This document shows positions 17,019 to 26,492 of a DNA stretch of 64,000 nucleotides, piece by piece. How positions within the stretch are numbered: position 1 is the stretch's first letter; each line of letters opens with the position of its first letter. A program made the translations under genes and the position numbers. The notes beneath the pieces are model-generated. The model ran no database searches, was not told where the DNA came from, and saw only the letters and a program-made list of their open reading frames with translations. The stretch covers positions 1-64,000 of the forward strand of contig NZ_FOUB01000013.1 in the NCBI RefSeq assembly GCF_900114745.1, read 5' to 3'. The stretch is from Nitrosomonas communis. GTDB taxonomy: Bacteria; Pseudomonadota; Gammaproteobacteria; Burkholderiales; Nitrosomonadaceae.

Positions 17019-18101
17019 TCAATGGAATTTACTGATTAATTCATTCATGTTCGTATACAGCTTCTTTTTGCACTCTTCTTCCTTACCTACCAAATCAATC
17101 CATCCTACAGTTCTGAGACATTCGTTAAATTCGAGGTGTACCTTATTTTGTTTTTGAAGTGAATCAATTGAAGTTAAGAGTTGTTTGAGGTGGGCAACAA
17201 CTTTATCCAGATTAATATTTCCAACCGTATCTTCCAGTTGATCGATGCTTTTTTGAGCTGTATCGAGTTTCTGTAATGGTTCATTATTTATATGTTTCAT
17301 TTGGGTGGCAATTTCTTGCTTTGCTTCGTTAGTGTAATTTTTTAGCTCACTTCCTAGTTTGCTAATACCCTTTTGAGTAAGGGTAACCCATGTTTCCTCG
17401 TATGTTTTAAGTTCTTTCTCAACAAAAGAATTGATGCCTTGCTGGAAAGTTTCTAGTGAATGATCAATTGCTTGATTAAATGATTGCATTTTATTTTCAA
17501 GAAGGTGAGTGATATCGCTATCAATTCGTTTCAGAATGTCGTCCGATATTTTATCGATTGGCTCTCTCGTATTAATAATCTCTTTTTGTGCTTTGTTAAT
17601 GCTTGACTTGATTTCATCAGAAAAGTATTTATATTTCTCTTCGAGAAAGCGCAATGACTGCTTTTCATTTTCAGCAGTCAATAATGAAATGAGTAGTACT
17701 TCTTTTTTTTCTTTCCGATCGATATTGCTAATCATTTCTTCTAACATACTGGATGCTACCTCTTTATCGGCTAAATTTTCAATGTACTTAAGATCTGAAT
17801 CATTCAGGAGTGCTTTTAGACTGGCTTGCATCTCACCAATATTTGCCTGGGCCTTGGATATGGCAGTAGATTGGCGGAATAATTCGTAAGGTAAAAAAAG
17901 CAAAGTGAGTAAAAGGCAGGCAATATAGGTAACGATTTTCCAATTTCTTTTTTGTAGAGTGAAGCTGAAACCGAATAAGGTGAGGATCAAAATAACCGAA
18001 GGTGCCAGAATTAAAGCAATTTCGAACCAGCTCCTATCTGTAACTGTACTTAAGGAAAAATTATTTAGTAGGTCAGCTATAAACTCATTTAATTCATTCA
18101 T
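17019..18101 (-). CDS. Unrecognised membrane-anchored coiled-coil protein
   Basis: I do not recognise this 360-residue protein. Two hydrophobic segments near the N-terminus (about 25-48 and 54-73) should anchor it in the inner membrane. The rest, about 80-330, is mostly charged heptad-like sequence rich in Lys, Glu, Ile and Leu, for example KSIDQLEDTVGNINLDKVV, predicting a long coiled coil. The final part has three Cys residues (CLRTVGW and EEECKK). It is monocistronic, with about 160-190 bp free on each side. The layout resembles RmuC-like or chemoreceptor-like stalks but no signature of either is present. Confidence 0.7.
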   Translation of the reverse strand: MNELNEFIADLLNNFSLSTVTDRSWFEIALILAPSVILILTLFGFSFTLQKRNWKIVTYIACLLLTLLFLPYELFRQSTAISKAQANIGEMQASLKALLNDSDLKYIENLADKEVASSMLEEMISNIDRKEKKEVLLISLLTAENEKQSLRFLEEKYKYFSDEIKSSINKAQKEIINTREPIDKISDDILKRIDSDITHLLENKMQSFNQAIDHSLETFQQGINSFVEKELKTYEETWVTLTQKGISKLGSELKNYTNEAKQEIATQMKHINNEPLQKLDTAQKSIDQLEDTVGNINLDKVVAHLKQLLTSIDSLQKQNKVHLEFNECLRTVGWIDLVGKEEECKKKLYTNMNELISKFH

Positions 18102-18291
18102 CCATCACTCCCCAATAAGAACCTGAAATATTAATAACAGGAAATACCTGCTCTATTTTTTTGTTATCAGCATGCTATTTGCTAGTAGTTTGTCACTGTA
18201 AATAAGTTTGTTGTATAGGCTGTCAAATTTTAGGTCTGACGATAAACAGATCAACATGGGATATCCACGGAATCATATTGAAAAACCCTGA

Positions 18292-19269
18292 TTACTTTAG
18301 AATATATAATTTGTTTGATTTCTCAGATTGATCTAGCCATATTTCCAGTCCCATGGCATTTAGTTCGATATCGACACGTAATAATTCATAAATCTCTGTA
18401 GGCGACCAAGTGCAGCCATGCATGGCGAGTCGATGATATAATAAGTCTTTCAATGCTTGCACAATAAACTCATGCCGTTCCGCTGTTTTGTTCGTTGCTT
18501 GATTGGCGATATTGACAAATGCATCAATCAGATCATGCATTTGCATTGCATGATGTGGTAAATGACCGATACGACTATAGTGTGTAAGAAAGGCATATTG
18601 TGGCTGATAGCTCATGATTCGCTCCAATGAGGCATGGGCAGCATCCGGATCGAATTGTACTGGAGTCGTAGTTGGAAAAACGAATTCCAGTCCCTCTACA
18701 TCAAGCTCCCGATAAGAAACGCCAAAGGTATCTCCCGTGAAAAAGGAGTGACTTCTTTTGTCAAAAATACAATAGTGATGGCGGGCATGACCAGGTGTGT
18801 CGAGCAGCAAAAGAAGACGACCATTCAACTCGATACAAGTTTCATCGGGGGCTTCGAGAACACGATTTTCATCAATAGGAAAAATTTCACCATATAAACG
18901 TCTAAACTCCGCTTTCCCATAAACTGCCATTACACCTGCAATTAATTTAGCAGGATTGATCATATATTTTGCACCGCGTGGATGGACAACCAGCTTGGCA
19001 TTGGGTAGCAATCGCATGAATTCACTTGCGCCACCAGCATGATCAAGATGGATGTGTGTAAGAAACACATAAGCGACATTCTCAGGAGCAAGCTGCTTGT
19101 TTTGTAGCACCTGCATGACACCTGGTACAGAAAATTGAGTACCCGTGTCAATCAAGGCAGCAACACCATTTTCGACAATCAGGTGAATAGCTGCTCGGCC
19201 AGGTCGATGGTATTGGGCATCGATGGCAGTAATTCCAAAGTCGTAGTCGATGATATTGGGTAAATTCAT
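18292..19269 (-). CDS. Metallo-beta-lactamase-fold hydrolase
   Basis: The 325-residue protein has the MBL metal site THIHLDHAGG (His72, His74, Asp76, His77), LLDTPGHARHHY with the next His, FFTGDTFG, and a late LTHYS histidine. It resembles glyoxalase II-like hydrolases of unknown substrate. A C-terminal helical part (about residues 240-325) may shape the substrate pocket. It is 54 bp downstream of acs on the same strand and may share its transcript. Confidence 0.85.
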   Translation of the reverse strand: MNLPNIIDYDFGITAIDAQYHRPGRAAIHLIVENGVAALIDTGTQFSVPGVMQVLQNKQLAPENVAYVFLTHIHLDHAGGASEFMRLLPNAKLVVHPRGAKYMINPAKLIAGVMAVYGKAEFRRLYGEIFPIDENRVLEAPDETCIELNGRLLLLLDTPGHARHHYCIFDKRSHSFFTGDTFGVSYRELDVEGLEFVFPTTTPVQFDPDAAHASLERIMSYQPQYAFLTHYSRIGHLPHHAMQMHDLIDAFVNIANQATNKTAERHEFIVQALKDLLYHRLAMHGCTWSPTEIYELLRVDIELNAMGLEIWLDQSEKSNKLYILK

Positions 19270-19323
19270 ATTTTTTGCAGGAATATGTCTAGAGCCGGAT
19301 TGAATAAAAAATGCTTATTTAAC

Positions 19324-21294
19324 TTAGTGGATAGATTGTTTAAGTTGCTCAAGAATGGCAGGATTCTCGAGTGTAGAGGTATCTTGAGTAATTTCTTCTC
19401 CTCTGGCAAGCGTGCGGAGTAATCGCCGCATGATTTTGCCTGAGCGTGTTTTGGGCAGATTGTCACCAAAACGAATTTCTTCGGGCTTGGCGATCGGCCC
19501 GATTTCGTGTCCAACCCATTCTCTGAGTGAGTCAGCTATTTCAGAAGCTTGCTCGCCATGAGGACATCTTTCTTTCAAAACGATAAATGCAACTATAATT
19601 TCTCCTTTAATTTCATGTGGCTTTCCTACGACCGCTGCTTCAGCAACCAGCGGATTAGCTACAAGCGCTGACTCAATTTCCATAGTTCCCAGACGATGAC
19701 CGGATACATTCAACACATCGTCGATACGTCCCATGATCCAGAAATAGCCATCGTTATCACGATGTGCTGAGTCACCTGCCAGATAAAAATGACCCCCACC
19801 GATATCTTGAGGAAAGTATGTTTTCTTGAAACGCTCAGGATCTCGCCACAGTGTGCGGATCTGTGAGGGAAATGGTTGCTTGATAACGAGGAATCCCCCT
19901 TTTTCCTGTTCAACCTCATGACCTGCTTCATCGATTACCGCAGCACTGATTCCAGGTAAAGGGAATGTGCATGATCCAGGTTTGAGGGGAACCGCACCAG
20001 GGACCGGTGCGATCATGTGGCAGCCTGTCTCAGTCTGCCACCAGGTATCTACGATTGGGCAGCGAGATTGTCCGACCACGCTGTAATACCACATCCAGGC
20101 TTCGGGGTTAATGGGTTCGCCCACAGAACCGAGCAGGCGCAGTGAGGATAAATTATATTGACCCGGTAAATCTGCTCCCAGCTTAATCAAGGAGCGAATA
20201 GCAGTTGGCGCGGTATAGAAGGTAGTTACTTTGTGATCTTGAATAATTTTCCAAAAGCGTCCAGCATCGGGATAAGTAGGCACACCCTCGAAGATAACTT
20301 GGGTTGCCCCCATGGCCAATGGTCCATAAGTTACATAACTATGGCCGGTAATCCACCCAACATCGGCGGTACACCAGAAAATATCGGTCGGTTTATAATC
20401 AAAGATCCATTGCATGCTTGCCATCACACCCAGTAGATAACCTGCTGACGAGTGCTGTACGCCTTTAGGTTTGCCTGTGGAGCCAGAGGTATAGAGGGTA
20501 AATAAGGGGTGCTCGGCATTGATCCATTCAGGCTCGCAGTCAGTTTGCTTGTCCTCGGTAAGCTCATTCCACCCTATATCGCGACCGGCCTGCCATGGTG
20601 TATCAATCCCCGTATGCTTATAAACGATCACTGATTTAACCGAGTCTGTCCCGTTCATACTAAGCGCCTCATCGACAGTGGCTTTTAGTGGGTAATTTTT
20701 ACCACCACGCGTTTGCTCATCTGCAGTTATGACAGTGACTGCACCCGCGTCAACGATGCGTTCGTGTAGACTTTTAGCAGAAAATCCAGCGAAAACGACC
20801 GAGTGAATGGCACCAATACGCGCACAAGCTTGCATAGCGACGACCGCTTCAATACGCATTGGCAAGTAAATGATAATGCGATCGCCTTTTTTGATATTAA
20901 GCGCTTTCAAGCCATTGGCAAACTGACAAACGCGCTGGTAGAGCTCACGGTAGGTGCAACGGCTTACCTTGCCATCATCAGCCTCAAAAATAATGGCTAA
21001 TTTGTCCGGTTGGCTGGTAAGGTGCCGATCGAGACAATTATATGAAATATTTAGTTCACCATCCTCAAACCATTTATAAAAAGGAGGGTCTGAGTCATTT
21101 AGGACACTTGTAAAAGGTTTATGCCACAGAATATGTTTTTGCGCCAGCTTACTCCAGAAACCGGGGTAATCCTTCTTAGCTTCAGTACACAACGCTTGAT
21201 ACGCTTCCATACTAGCCAGATTAGCTTGTTCAACAAATTCCGGTAAAGGAGGGAAGACACGTGCTTCATGCAGTATGGATTTGATGGTAGACAT
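19324..21294 (-). CDS. acs: Acetyl-CoA synthetase
   Basis: Acs activates acetate to acetyl-CoA via acetyl-AMP. The ANL-superfamily motifs are clear: [24 protein letters not shown], and [21 protein letters not shown] hinge region sequence. The C-terminal RSGKIMRR carries Lys620, the lysine controlled by acetylation in this family. Length is 656 residues (E. coli 652). An aaaggattg Shine-Dalgarno precedes the ATG. It is divergent from leuC across about 180 bp. Confidence 0.97.
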   Translation of the reverse strand: MSTIKSILHEARVFPPLPEFVEQANLASMEAYQALCTEAKKDYPGFWSKLAQKHILWHKPFTSVLNDSDPPFYKWFEDGELNISYNCLDRHLTSQPDKLAIIFEADDGKVSRCTYRELYQRVCQFANGLKALNIKKGDRIIIYLPMRIEAVVAMQACARIGAIHSVVFAGFSAKSLHERIVDAGAVTVITADEQTRGGKNYPLKATVDEALSMNGTDSVKSVIVYKHTGIDTPWQAGRDIGWNELTEDKQTDCEPEWINAEHPLFTLYTSGSTGKPKGVQHSSAGYLLGVMASMQWIFDYKPTDIFWCTADVGWITGHSYVTYGPLAMGATQVIFEGVPTYPDAGRFWKIIQDHKVTTFYTAPTAIRSLIKLGADLPGQYNLSSLRLLGSVGEPINPEAWMWYYSVVGQSRCPIVDTWWQTETGCHMIAPVPGAVPLKPGSCTFPLPGISAAVIDEAGHEVEQEKGGFLVIKQPFPSQIRTLWRDPERFKKTYFPQDIGGGHFYLAGDSAHRDNDGYFWIMGRIDDVLNVSGHRLGTMEIESALVANPLVAEAAVVGKPHEIKGEIIVAFIVLKERCPHGEQASEIADSLREWVGHEIGPIAKPEEIRFGDNLPKTRSGKIMRRLLRTLARGEEITQDTSTLENPAILEQLKQSIH

Positions 21295-21476
21295 AGGACA
21301 ATCCTTTATTTCATTATTTTAAGCGAATGATGAACAGGAAAATTGTACCATTCATGCAGTCGGAAGGAAGTCGCTCTTCTTCATCAGATAGCTAAATTTA
21401 TTGATGCTTGAATGACAACCTACTGCTTAATACTGCTTTATGTGATAATGAACTTATTATTTTGGAATATTGTAAG

Positions 21477-22889
21477 ATGAAGACGTTATACGACAAACTT
21501 TGGGAAAGCCATGTAGTGCATGCGGAATCAGACAGGCCCGACAGCATGGTCATTCTTTACATTGATCGCCACCTGGTACACGAAGTAACCAGTCCTCAGG
21601 CATTTGAGGGATTGAAATTGGCTAGACGCAAACCCTGGCGAGTGAATTCGATTCTGGCGGTAGCAGATCATAACGTCCCTACCACCGATCGGAGTGAGGG
21701 TATCAGCGATCCCATCTCGCGCTTGCAAGTGGATACTTTGGATCAGAATTGCGAGGAGCTAGGTATAACTGAGTTCCGAATGAATGATCAGCGACAAGGG
21801 ATCGTGCACGTCATTGGGCCGGAGCAGGGCGCCACGTTACCCGGTATGACGGTAGTTTGTGGAGACTCGCATACCAGTACGCATGGTGCCTTTGGCTGCC
21901 TTGCCTTTGGTATCGGCACATCCGAGGTAGAGCATGTACTGGCAACTCAGTGTTTGTTGACCAAAAAATCCAAGTCCATGCAAATACTGGTCGAAGGCAA
22001 ACTAGGGCATGGGGTGACGGCCAAAGATATTGCACTGGCGATTGTTGGTGAGATCGGTACAGCAGGCGGTACAGGATATGCGATTGAATTTGCAGGCAGT
22101 GCTATACAGGCACTTTCTATGGAAGGCCGTATGACGCTTTGCAATATGGCAATTGAGGCAGGTGCGCGTGCAGGGATGATCGCAGTGGATGAAACCACGA
22201 TCGAATACATTAAAGGGCGGCCTTTTGCACCGAAAAGGGCGATATGGGAACAAGCGGTCTCCTATTGGTGTACCTTAAAAAGCGATGAAGGAGCGGTATT
22301 TTATCGGGTAATAAAACTTAAGGCAGAACATATCAAACCTCAAGTAACTTGGGGAACCTCTCCAGAGATGGTGACTTCAATTGATGGCATAGTACCGGAC
22401 CCTACTTTGATAGTTGATCCCATCAAGCGCCACGATATGGAGAATGCTCTGAAATACATGGGGCTTTCACCTAATACCTCAATCAGTGAGATTTTCCTTG
22501 ACAAGATTTTTATTGGTTCATGCACCAATGCACGAATAGAAGATCTGCGAGAAGCTGCTTCAGTATTGAAAGGCAGGCACATTGCGCCTAATATTAAGCA
22601 AGCTCTCGTGGTTCCAGGCTCGGGATTGGTAAAATCTCAAGCTGAGCAGGAGGGGATCGATAAAATTTTTCGGGAAGCAGGATTTGAGTGGCGAGAACCT
22701 GGTTGTTCAATGTGCCTCGCGATGAATGAAGACAGGCTTATGCCAGGCGAGCGTTGTGCTTCGACATCGAACCGTAATTTTGAAGGACGACAGGGACCGG
22801 GAGGCAGAACACATTTGGTCAGCCCTGCCATGGCAGCAGCAGCGGCGGTAGCGGGTCATTTTGTTGATGTTCGTACGATGAACACATAA
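21477..22889 (+). CDS. leuC: 3-isopropylmalate dehydratase large subunit
   Basis: LeuC is an aconitase-family [4Fe-4S] enzyme that, with LeuD, isomerises 2-isopropylmalate to 3-isopropylmalate. The start [14 protein letters not shown] and the cluster cysteines ([13 protein letters not shown] and CSMCLAMN) are present, with [17 protein letters not shown] 21477 gives 470 residues; an in-frame start at 21408 would add an unrelated 23 residues. Its last 15 codons were copied in a tandem duplication just downstream (see 22844-23336). Confidence 0.97.
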   Translation: MKTLYDKLWESHVVHAESDRPDSMVILYIDRHLVHEVTSPQAFEGLKLARRKPWRVNSILAVADHNVPTTDRSEGISDPISRLQVDTLDQNCEELGITEFRMNDQRQGIVHVIGPEQGATLPGMTVVCGDSHTSTHGAFGCLAFGIGTSEVEHVLATQCLLTKKSKSMQILVEGKLGHGVTAKDIALAIVGEIGTAGGTGYAIEFAGSAIQALSMEGRMTLCNMAIEAGARAGMIAVDETTIEYIKGRPFAPKRAIWEQAVSYWCTLKSDEGAVFYRVIKLKAEHIKPQVTWGTSPEMVTSIDGIVPDPTLIVDPIKRHDMENALKYMGLSPNTSISEIFLDKIFIGSCTNARIEDLREAASVLKGRHIAPNIKQALVVPGSGLVKSQAEQEGIDKIFREAGFEWREPGCSMCLAMNEDRLMPGERCASTSNRNFEGRQGPGGRTHLVSPAMAAAAAVAGHFVDVRTMNT

Positions 22890-22922
22890 CCTAATACTCT
22901 ATTTTTATTAAGGAAAATACAA

Positions 22923-23051
22923 ATGAAAATGATATCTGTATCGATTGGATTGTTGTTAATTGCTCTGCAGTTGGCCGGCTGTCATACCATACGGGGGGTG
23001 GGCAAAGATGTTCAGAGGGGAGGAGAAGCAATCGAGAGATCTACTCAATAA
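22923..23051 (+). CDS. Entericidin EcnA/B-type small lipoprotein, copy 1
   Basis: The 42-residue product has a signal peptide [19 protein letters not shown] with the lipobox ending at Cys20 (LAGC), then HTIRGVGKDVQRGGEAIE. Entericidins are small membrane lipoproteins described in Enterobacteria as a toxin/antidote pair; a lytic role here is unproven. A taaggaaa Shine-Dalgarno precedes the ATG. This copy departs more from the family consensus (HTIRGVG, QRGG) than copy 2. Confidence 0.85.
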   Translation: MKMISVSIGLLLIALQLAGCHTIRGVGKDVQRGGEAIERSTQ

Positions 23052-23061
23052 CCATATAAGT

Positions 23062-23142
23062 ACGAAAAAATTTAAATACTTTATGAGCATGGCAATGGCA
23101 GTAGCGGGTCATTTTGTGGATTTTCGTACAATGAATGAATAG
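23062..23142 (+). pseudogene. Fused scrap of leuD start and leuC end
   Basis: The frame reads TKKFKYF, matching the leuD N-terminus (MKKFEYC) with its ATG changed to ACG. It then runs straight into [14 protein letters not shown] and a stop, matching the LeuC C-terminus [14 protein letters not shown]. This is the junction left by the 253-bp duplication. Nothing suggests translation. Confidence 0.85.
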
Positions 23143-23175
23143 CCTAAGACTCTATTTTTGTTTATGGAAATACAA

Positions 23176-23304
23176 ATGAAAATAATATCTGTATCAATTG
23201 GATTATGGTTGATTGCTCTGCAGTTGGCTGGTTGTCATACCATGCAGGGACTTGGTAAGGATATCCAGAGTGGGGGAGAAGCAATCGAGAAAGCTGCTCA
23301 ATAA
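23176..23304 (+). CDS. Entericidin EcnA/B-type small lipoprotein, copy 2
   Basis: The 42-residue lipoprotein has a signal peptide and lipobox LAGC (Cys20), then [20 protein letters not shown], which is near the family consensus. About 10 residue differences separate it from copy 1. It lies directly before leuD with a 10-bp gap, so it is probably expressed with the leu operon. It is likely the ancestral-type copy, with copy 1 drifting, although both lipoboxes are intact. Confidence 0.87.
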   Translation: MKIISVSIGLWLIALQLAGCHTMQGLGKDIQSGGEAIEKAAQ

Positions 23305-23314
23305 ATATATAAAT

Positions 23315-23953
23315 ATGAAAAAATTTGAATATTGTAAAGGGTTGGTGGTCCCGCTGGATCGGGCAAATGTGGATACGGATGCTATTATCCCTAAACAATT
23401 CCTGAAGTCGATCAAGCGTTCTGGCTTTGGCCAGTATTTATTTGATGAATGGCGTTATCTTGATCACGGTGAACCGGGGATGGATATATCGCAGCGTAAA
23501 ATAAACCCTGATTTTGTGCTTAATCAACCTCGTTATCAGGGAGCGGAAATATTGATTACACATGATAATTTTGGTTGTGGCTCAAGTCGCGAGCATGCGC
23601 CTTGGGCACTTCAGGATTACGGTTTTCAGGTAATAATTGCGCCGAGTTTCGCTGATATTTTTTATAATAACTGTTTCAAGATAGGATTATTACCTATTGT
23701 GCTCGATTCAAATGTGGTGAATAGGCTTATCAATGAAGTAATAGCGATCAGTGGTTATTGTCTAGCTGTCAATCTTTCTGCCCAGACAGTCATAACGCCG
23801 ACTAATGAAACCTATGGTTTTGATATCGATTCATTTAGAAAACATTGTTTAATCAATGGATTAGATGAAATCGGTTTGACTTTGCAGCATGCTGATAAAA
23901 TTAAACAGTTTGAGGAAAAGCGACGAAAGGAGCAGCCTTGGTTGTTCGCTTGA
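23315..23953 (+). CDS. leuD: 3-isopropylmalate dehydratase small subunit
   Basis: LeuD supplies the swivel domain of isopropylmalate isomerase. It has the start [20 protein letters not shown], the motif [12 protein letters not shown] and the [13 protein letters not shown] signature. ATG 23315 gives 212 residues, the family length. The frame is open further upstream into the entericidin gene, but that part is not LeuD-like. leuB follows 30 bp downstream. Confidence 0.96.
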   Translation: MKKFEYCKGLVVPLDRANVDTDAIIPKQFLKSIKRSGFGQYLFDEWRYLDHGEPGMDISQRKINPDFVLNQPRYQGAEILITHDNFGCGSSREHAPWALQDYGFQVIIAPSFADIFYNNCFKIGLLPIVLDSNVVNRLINEVIAISGYCLAVNLSAQTVITPTNETYGFDIDSFRKHCLINGLDEIGLTLQHADKIKQFEEKRRKEQPWLFA

Positions 23954-23983
23954 AATGAATTTTCCGTGTCAGGAAAGAATAAT

Positions 23984-25045
23984 ATGAAAATTGCAGTTTT
24001 AGCAGGGGATGGGATTGGTCCAGAAATTACTGGGCAGGCTGAAAGAATTTTATTGGCGCTGAGAAGTGATGGATTAAAACTTGAGCTGGAGCCTGGTTTA
24101 TTGGGTGGGTGCGCAGTGGATGCTGCTGGTGAGCCTTTCCCGGAGATCACCCGGAGGCTCGTTAAAGAGGCAGATGCTGTGCTGCTGGGAGCGGTTGGGG
24201 GTCCAAAATATGATGGTCTGCCTCGCGAGAAGCGCCCAGAACAAGGGCTGCTTGCTATTCGTAAGGAGCTTAATTTATTTGCTAATCTGCGGCCTGCTAT
24301 TCTATATCCCGAGCTAGCGAGTGTTTCGACCTTGAAACCAGAAATTGTCTCCGATCTGGATATCTTGATTGTACGTGAATTGACAGGAGATATTTATTTT
24401 GGTCAGCCACGAGGTATTGAGCGACGAGAGGGTCAGCGCGTGGGTTTTAATACTATGATTTATACTGAAGGGGAAATAAGTCGAATTGCTCATGTCGCTT
24501 TTCAAGCAGCACGCAAACGAAAGGGGAGGTTATGCTCCGTGGATAAAATGAATGTGCTGGAGTGTACTCAATTATGGCGTGATGTGGTTACTGAAACGGC
24601 TAAGGAATACCCAGATGTAAAACTTTCTCATATGCTGGTAGATAATGCAGCAATGCAACTGGTGCGTGATCCCAAGCAATTTGATGTGATCGTCACAGGG
24701 AATATGTTTGGCGATATTTTATCTGATGAAGCTTCTATGCTGACCGGGTCAATAGGTATGCTCCCTTCTGCATCGCTCGATGATCAAAATAAGGGGTTAT
24801 ATGAACCGATTCATGGATCTGCACCGGATATCGCAGGAAAAGACATGGCTAACCCTTTAGCAACAATATTATCAATAGCCATGATGCTGCGTTATTCTTT
24901 TGCTCAGGAAGAGATTGCCTTGCGTATTGAACATGCAGTTAGAAAGGTGTTGGCACAAGGCTTTCGTACTAGTGACATTTATGAGCCCGGTATGAAAAAA
25001 GTTGGTACGAGAGAGATAGGTGATGCCGTGTTAGCAAATTTATGA
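23984..25045 (+). CDS. leuB: 3-isopropylmalate dehydrogenase
   Basis: LeuB oxidatively decarboxylates 3-isopropylmalate with NAD+. Its motifs are [34 protein letters not shown] and the substrate/metal site [14 protein letters not shown], then [15 protein letters not shown] 23984 with agga ten bases upstream gives 353 residues. A GTG at 23966 is in frame but has no family support. It ends the leuC-leuD-leuB operon, and a terminator hairpin follows. Confidence 0.97.
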   Translation: MKIAVLAGDGIGPEITGQAERILLALRSDGLKLELEPGLLGGCAVDAAGEPFPEITRRLVKEADAVLLGAVGGPKYDGLPREKRPEQGLLAIRKELNLFANLRPAILYPELASVSTLKPEIVSDLDILIVRELTGDIYFGQPRGIERREGQRVGFNTMIYTEGEISRIAHVAFQAARKRKGRLCSVDKMNVLECTQLWRDVVTETAKEYPDVKLSHMLVDNAAMQLVRDPKQFDVIVTGNMFGDILSDEASMLTGSIGMLPSASLDDQNKGLYEPIHGSAPDIAGKDMANPLATILSIAMMLRYSFAQEEIALRIEHAVRKVLAQGFRTSDIYEPGMKKVGTREIGDAVLANL

Positions 25046-25060
25046 ACAAGTTGGAGGCAG

Positions 25061-25103
25061 GCGGATAAGTCAATGACAGCGATCTCAAGCTTATCTGCTT
25101 TTT
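25061..25103 (+). terminator. Rho-independent terminator after leuB
   Basis: The arms gcggataag (25061-25069) and cttatctgc (25090-25098) pair with one G-U and are followed by five T residues. The loop is about 20 bases. The hairpin lies 16 bp past the leuB stop. Confidence 0.7.
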
Positions 25104-25214
25104 AATTTGGATTTAGGTTTATAGATTGTAATTTGTCTCATTGGTCATAATTAGTGAGCAAGAATTACCTCTAAGATTTCAAGATTATTCAGCGTAAAGG
25201 TTATAGAAAACTAA

Positions 25215-26327
25215 ATGAAACAAGTGGGCTTTGTAGGCTGGCGGGGTATGGTCGGTTCTGTTCTCATGCAGCGCATGCGCGAAGAAGATGATTTTTCATT
25301 GGTAGAGCCGGTATTTTTCACGACTTCTCAGAAAGGAGGGAAGGGACCGGATATCGGTAAAGATACCCCCCCTCTTAAAGATGCAAGAAATGTGAAAGAA
25401 CTCAAGAAAATGGACATCATCATTTCCTGCCAAGGAGGCGATTATACCAATGAGGTTATTGGTAAGTTACGTGAATCGGGTTGGAAAGGTTATTGGATTG
25501 ATGCAGCATCCACTCTTAGAATGAAAGATGATGCTGTAATCATTCTTGATCCTGTCAATATGCCAGTTATCAAGCAAGCCCTGCATGACGGCATAAAGAA
25601 TTATATCGGGGGTAACTGTACCGTTAGCTTGATGCTGATGGCAGTGGGTGGATTGTTAGAAAAAAATATGGTCGATTGGATGAGCGCTATGACTTATCAA
25701 GCTGCCTCGGGTGCGGGCGCTCAAAACATGCGGGAGTTACTTCTGCAAATGGGCGAAACCCACCGTGTGGCTGAGGATCTGTTAAATGATCCAGCCTCAA
25801 GCATTTTGGATATCGATCGTGAAGTTGCAGAGAAACTGCGTGACAAAGAATTTCCTGTTGAGAATTTTGGTGTGCCTTTGGCAGGGAGCTTGATTCCCTG
25901 GATTGATAAGGAAGTGGCTCATGGGCAGAGTCGTGAAGAATGGAAAGGTCAGGCTGAAACGAATAAAATCCTGGGTCATACTGATAAACCTGTGCCCGTT
26001 GATGGTATTTGTGTCCGTGTTGGCTCAATGCGCTGTCATAGTCAAGCATTGACGATCAAACTTAAGCAAAACATTCCATTGGATGAAATCGAGGACGTCA
26101 TTGCTCAGTCAAACGATTGGGTGCGAGTCATTCCTAACGAGCGAGAAAGGACAACAAAGGAACTCACGCCAGTTGCTGTTACCGGTAAGCTAGATGTTCA
26201 TATTGGACGGTTGCGTAAACTTAATATGGGTGAAGAGTATCTTTCCGCCTTCACTGTAGGCGATCAATTGTTGTGGGGAGCAGCTGAGCCGTTACGTAGA
26301 ATGCTGCGGATACTAATCCAGAACTAA
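25215..26327 (+). CDS. asd: Aspartate-semialdehyde dehydrogenase
   Basis: Asd reduces aspartyl phosphate to the semialdehyde, the branch point to lysine, threonine and methionine. The NADP motif [17 protein letters not shown] opens the protein, the active-site Cys135 is in [10 protein letters not shown], and the catalytic His is in [13 protein letters not shown]. The 370 residues match the proteobacterial type I enzyme. It stands between leuB and fimV in the conserved betaproteobacterial order. Confidence 0.97.
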   Translation: MKQVGFVGWRGMVGSVLMQRMREEDDFSLVEPVFFTTSQKGGKGPDIGKDTPPLKDARNVKELKKMDIIISCQGGDYTNEVIGKLRESGWKGYWIDAASTLRMKDDAVIILDPVNMPVIKQALHDGIKNYIGGNCTVSLMLMAVGGLLEKNMVDWMSAMTYQAASGAGAQNMRELLLQMGETHRVAEDLLNDPASSILDIDREVAEKLRDKEFPVENFGVPLAGSLIPWIDKEVAHGQSREEWKGQAETNKILGHTDKPVPVDGICVRVGSMRCHSQALTIKLKQNIPLDEIEDVIAQSNDWVRVIPNERERTTKELTPVAVTGKLDVHIGRLRKLNMGEEYLSAFTVGDQLLWGAAEPLRRMLRILIQN

Positions 26328-26492
26328 ATAATTATTTCTCAAGAAATTAAGTATATTCTTTCTTTAATCTGCTCTGATCATTTGAAATGGTTGAGTTGGC
26401 TTGGGATACAAAAGATAATCCTATGGGCCTTATTTTTGTAAATAAAGTTGTGGCAGCATGTATCCTATTCCAAGAAATGAAAGGATATCTCT

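Larger units (their letters stand above)
22844..23336 (+). repeat. 253-bp tandem duplication spanning leuC end - entericidin - leuD start
   Basis: Copy A is about 22844-23083 and copy B about 23097-23336. Three landmarks are each offset by exactly 253 bp: the leuC stop (22889) and its scrap (23142), the two entericidin starts (22923 and 23176), and the scrap and real leuD start codons (23062 and 23315). About 13 bases (23084-23096) fill the junction. Confidence 0.9.
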
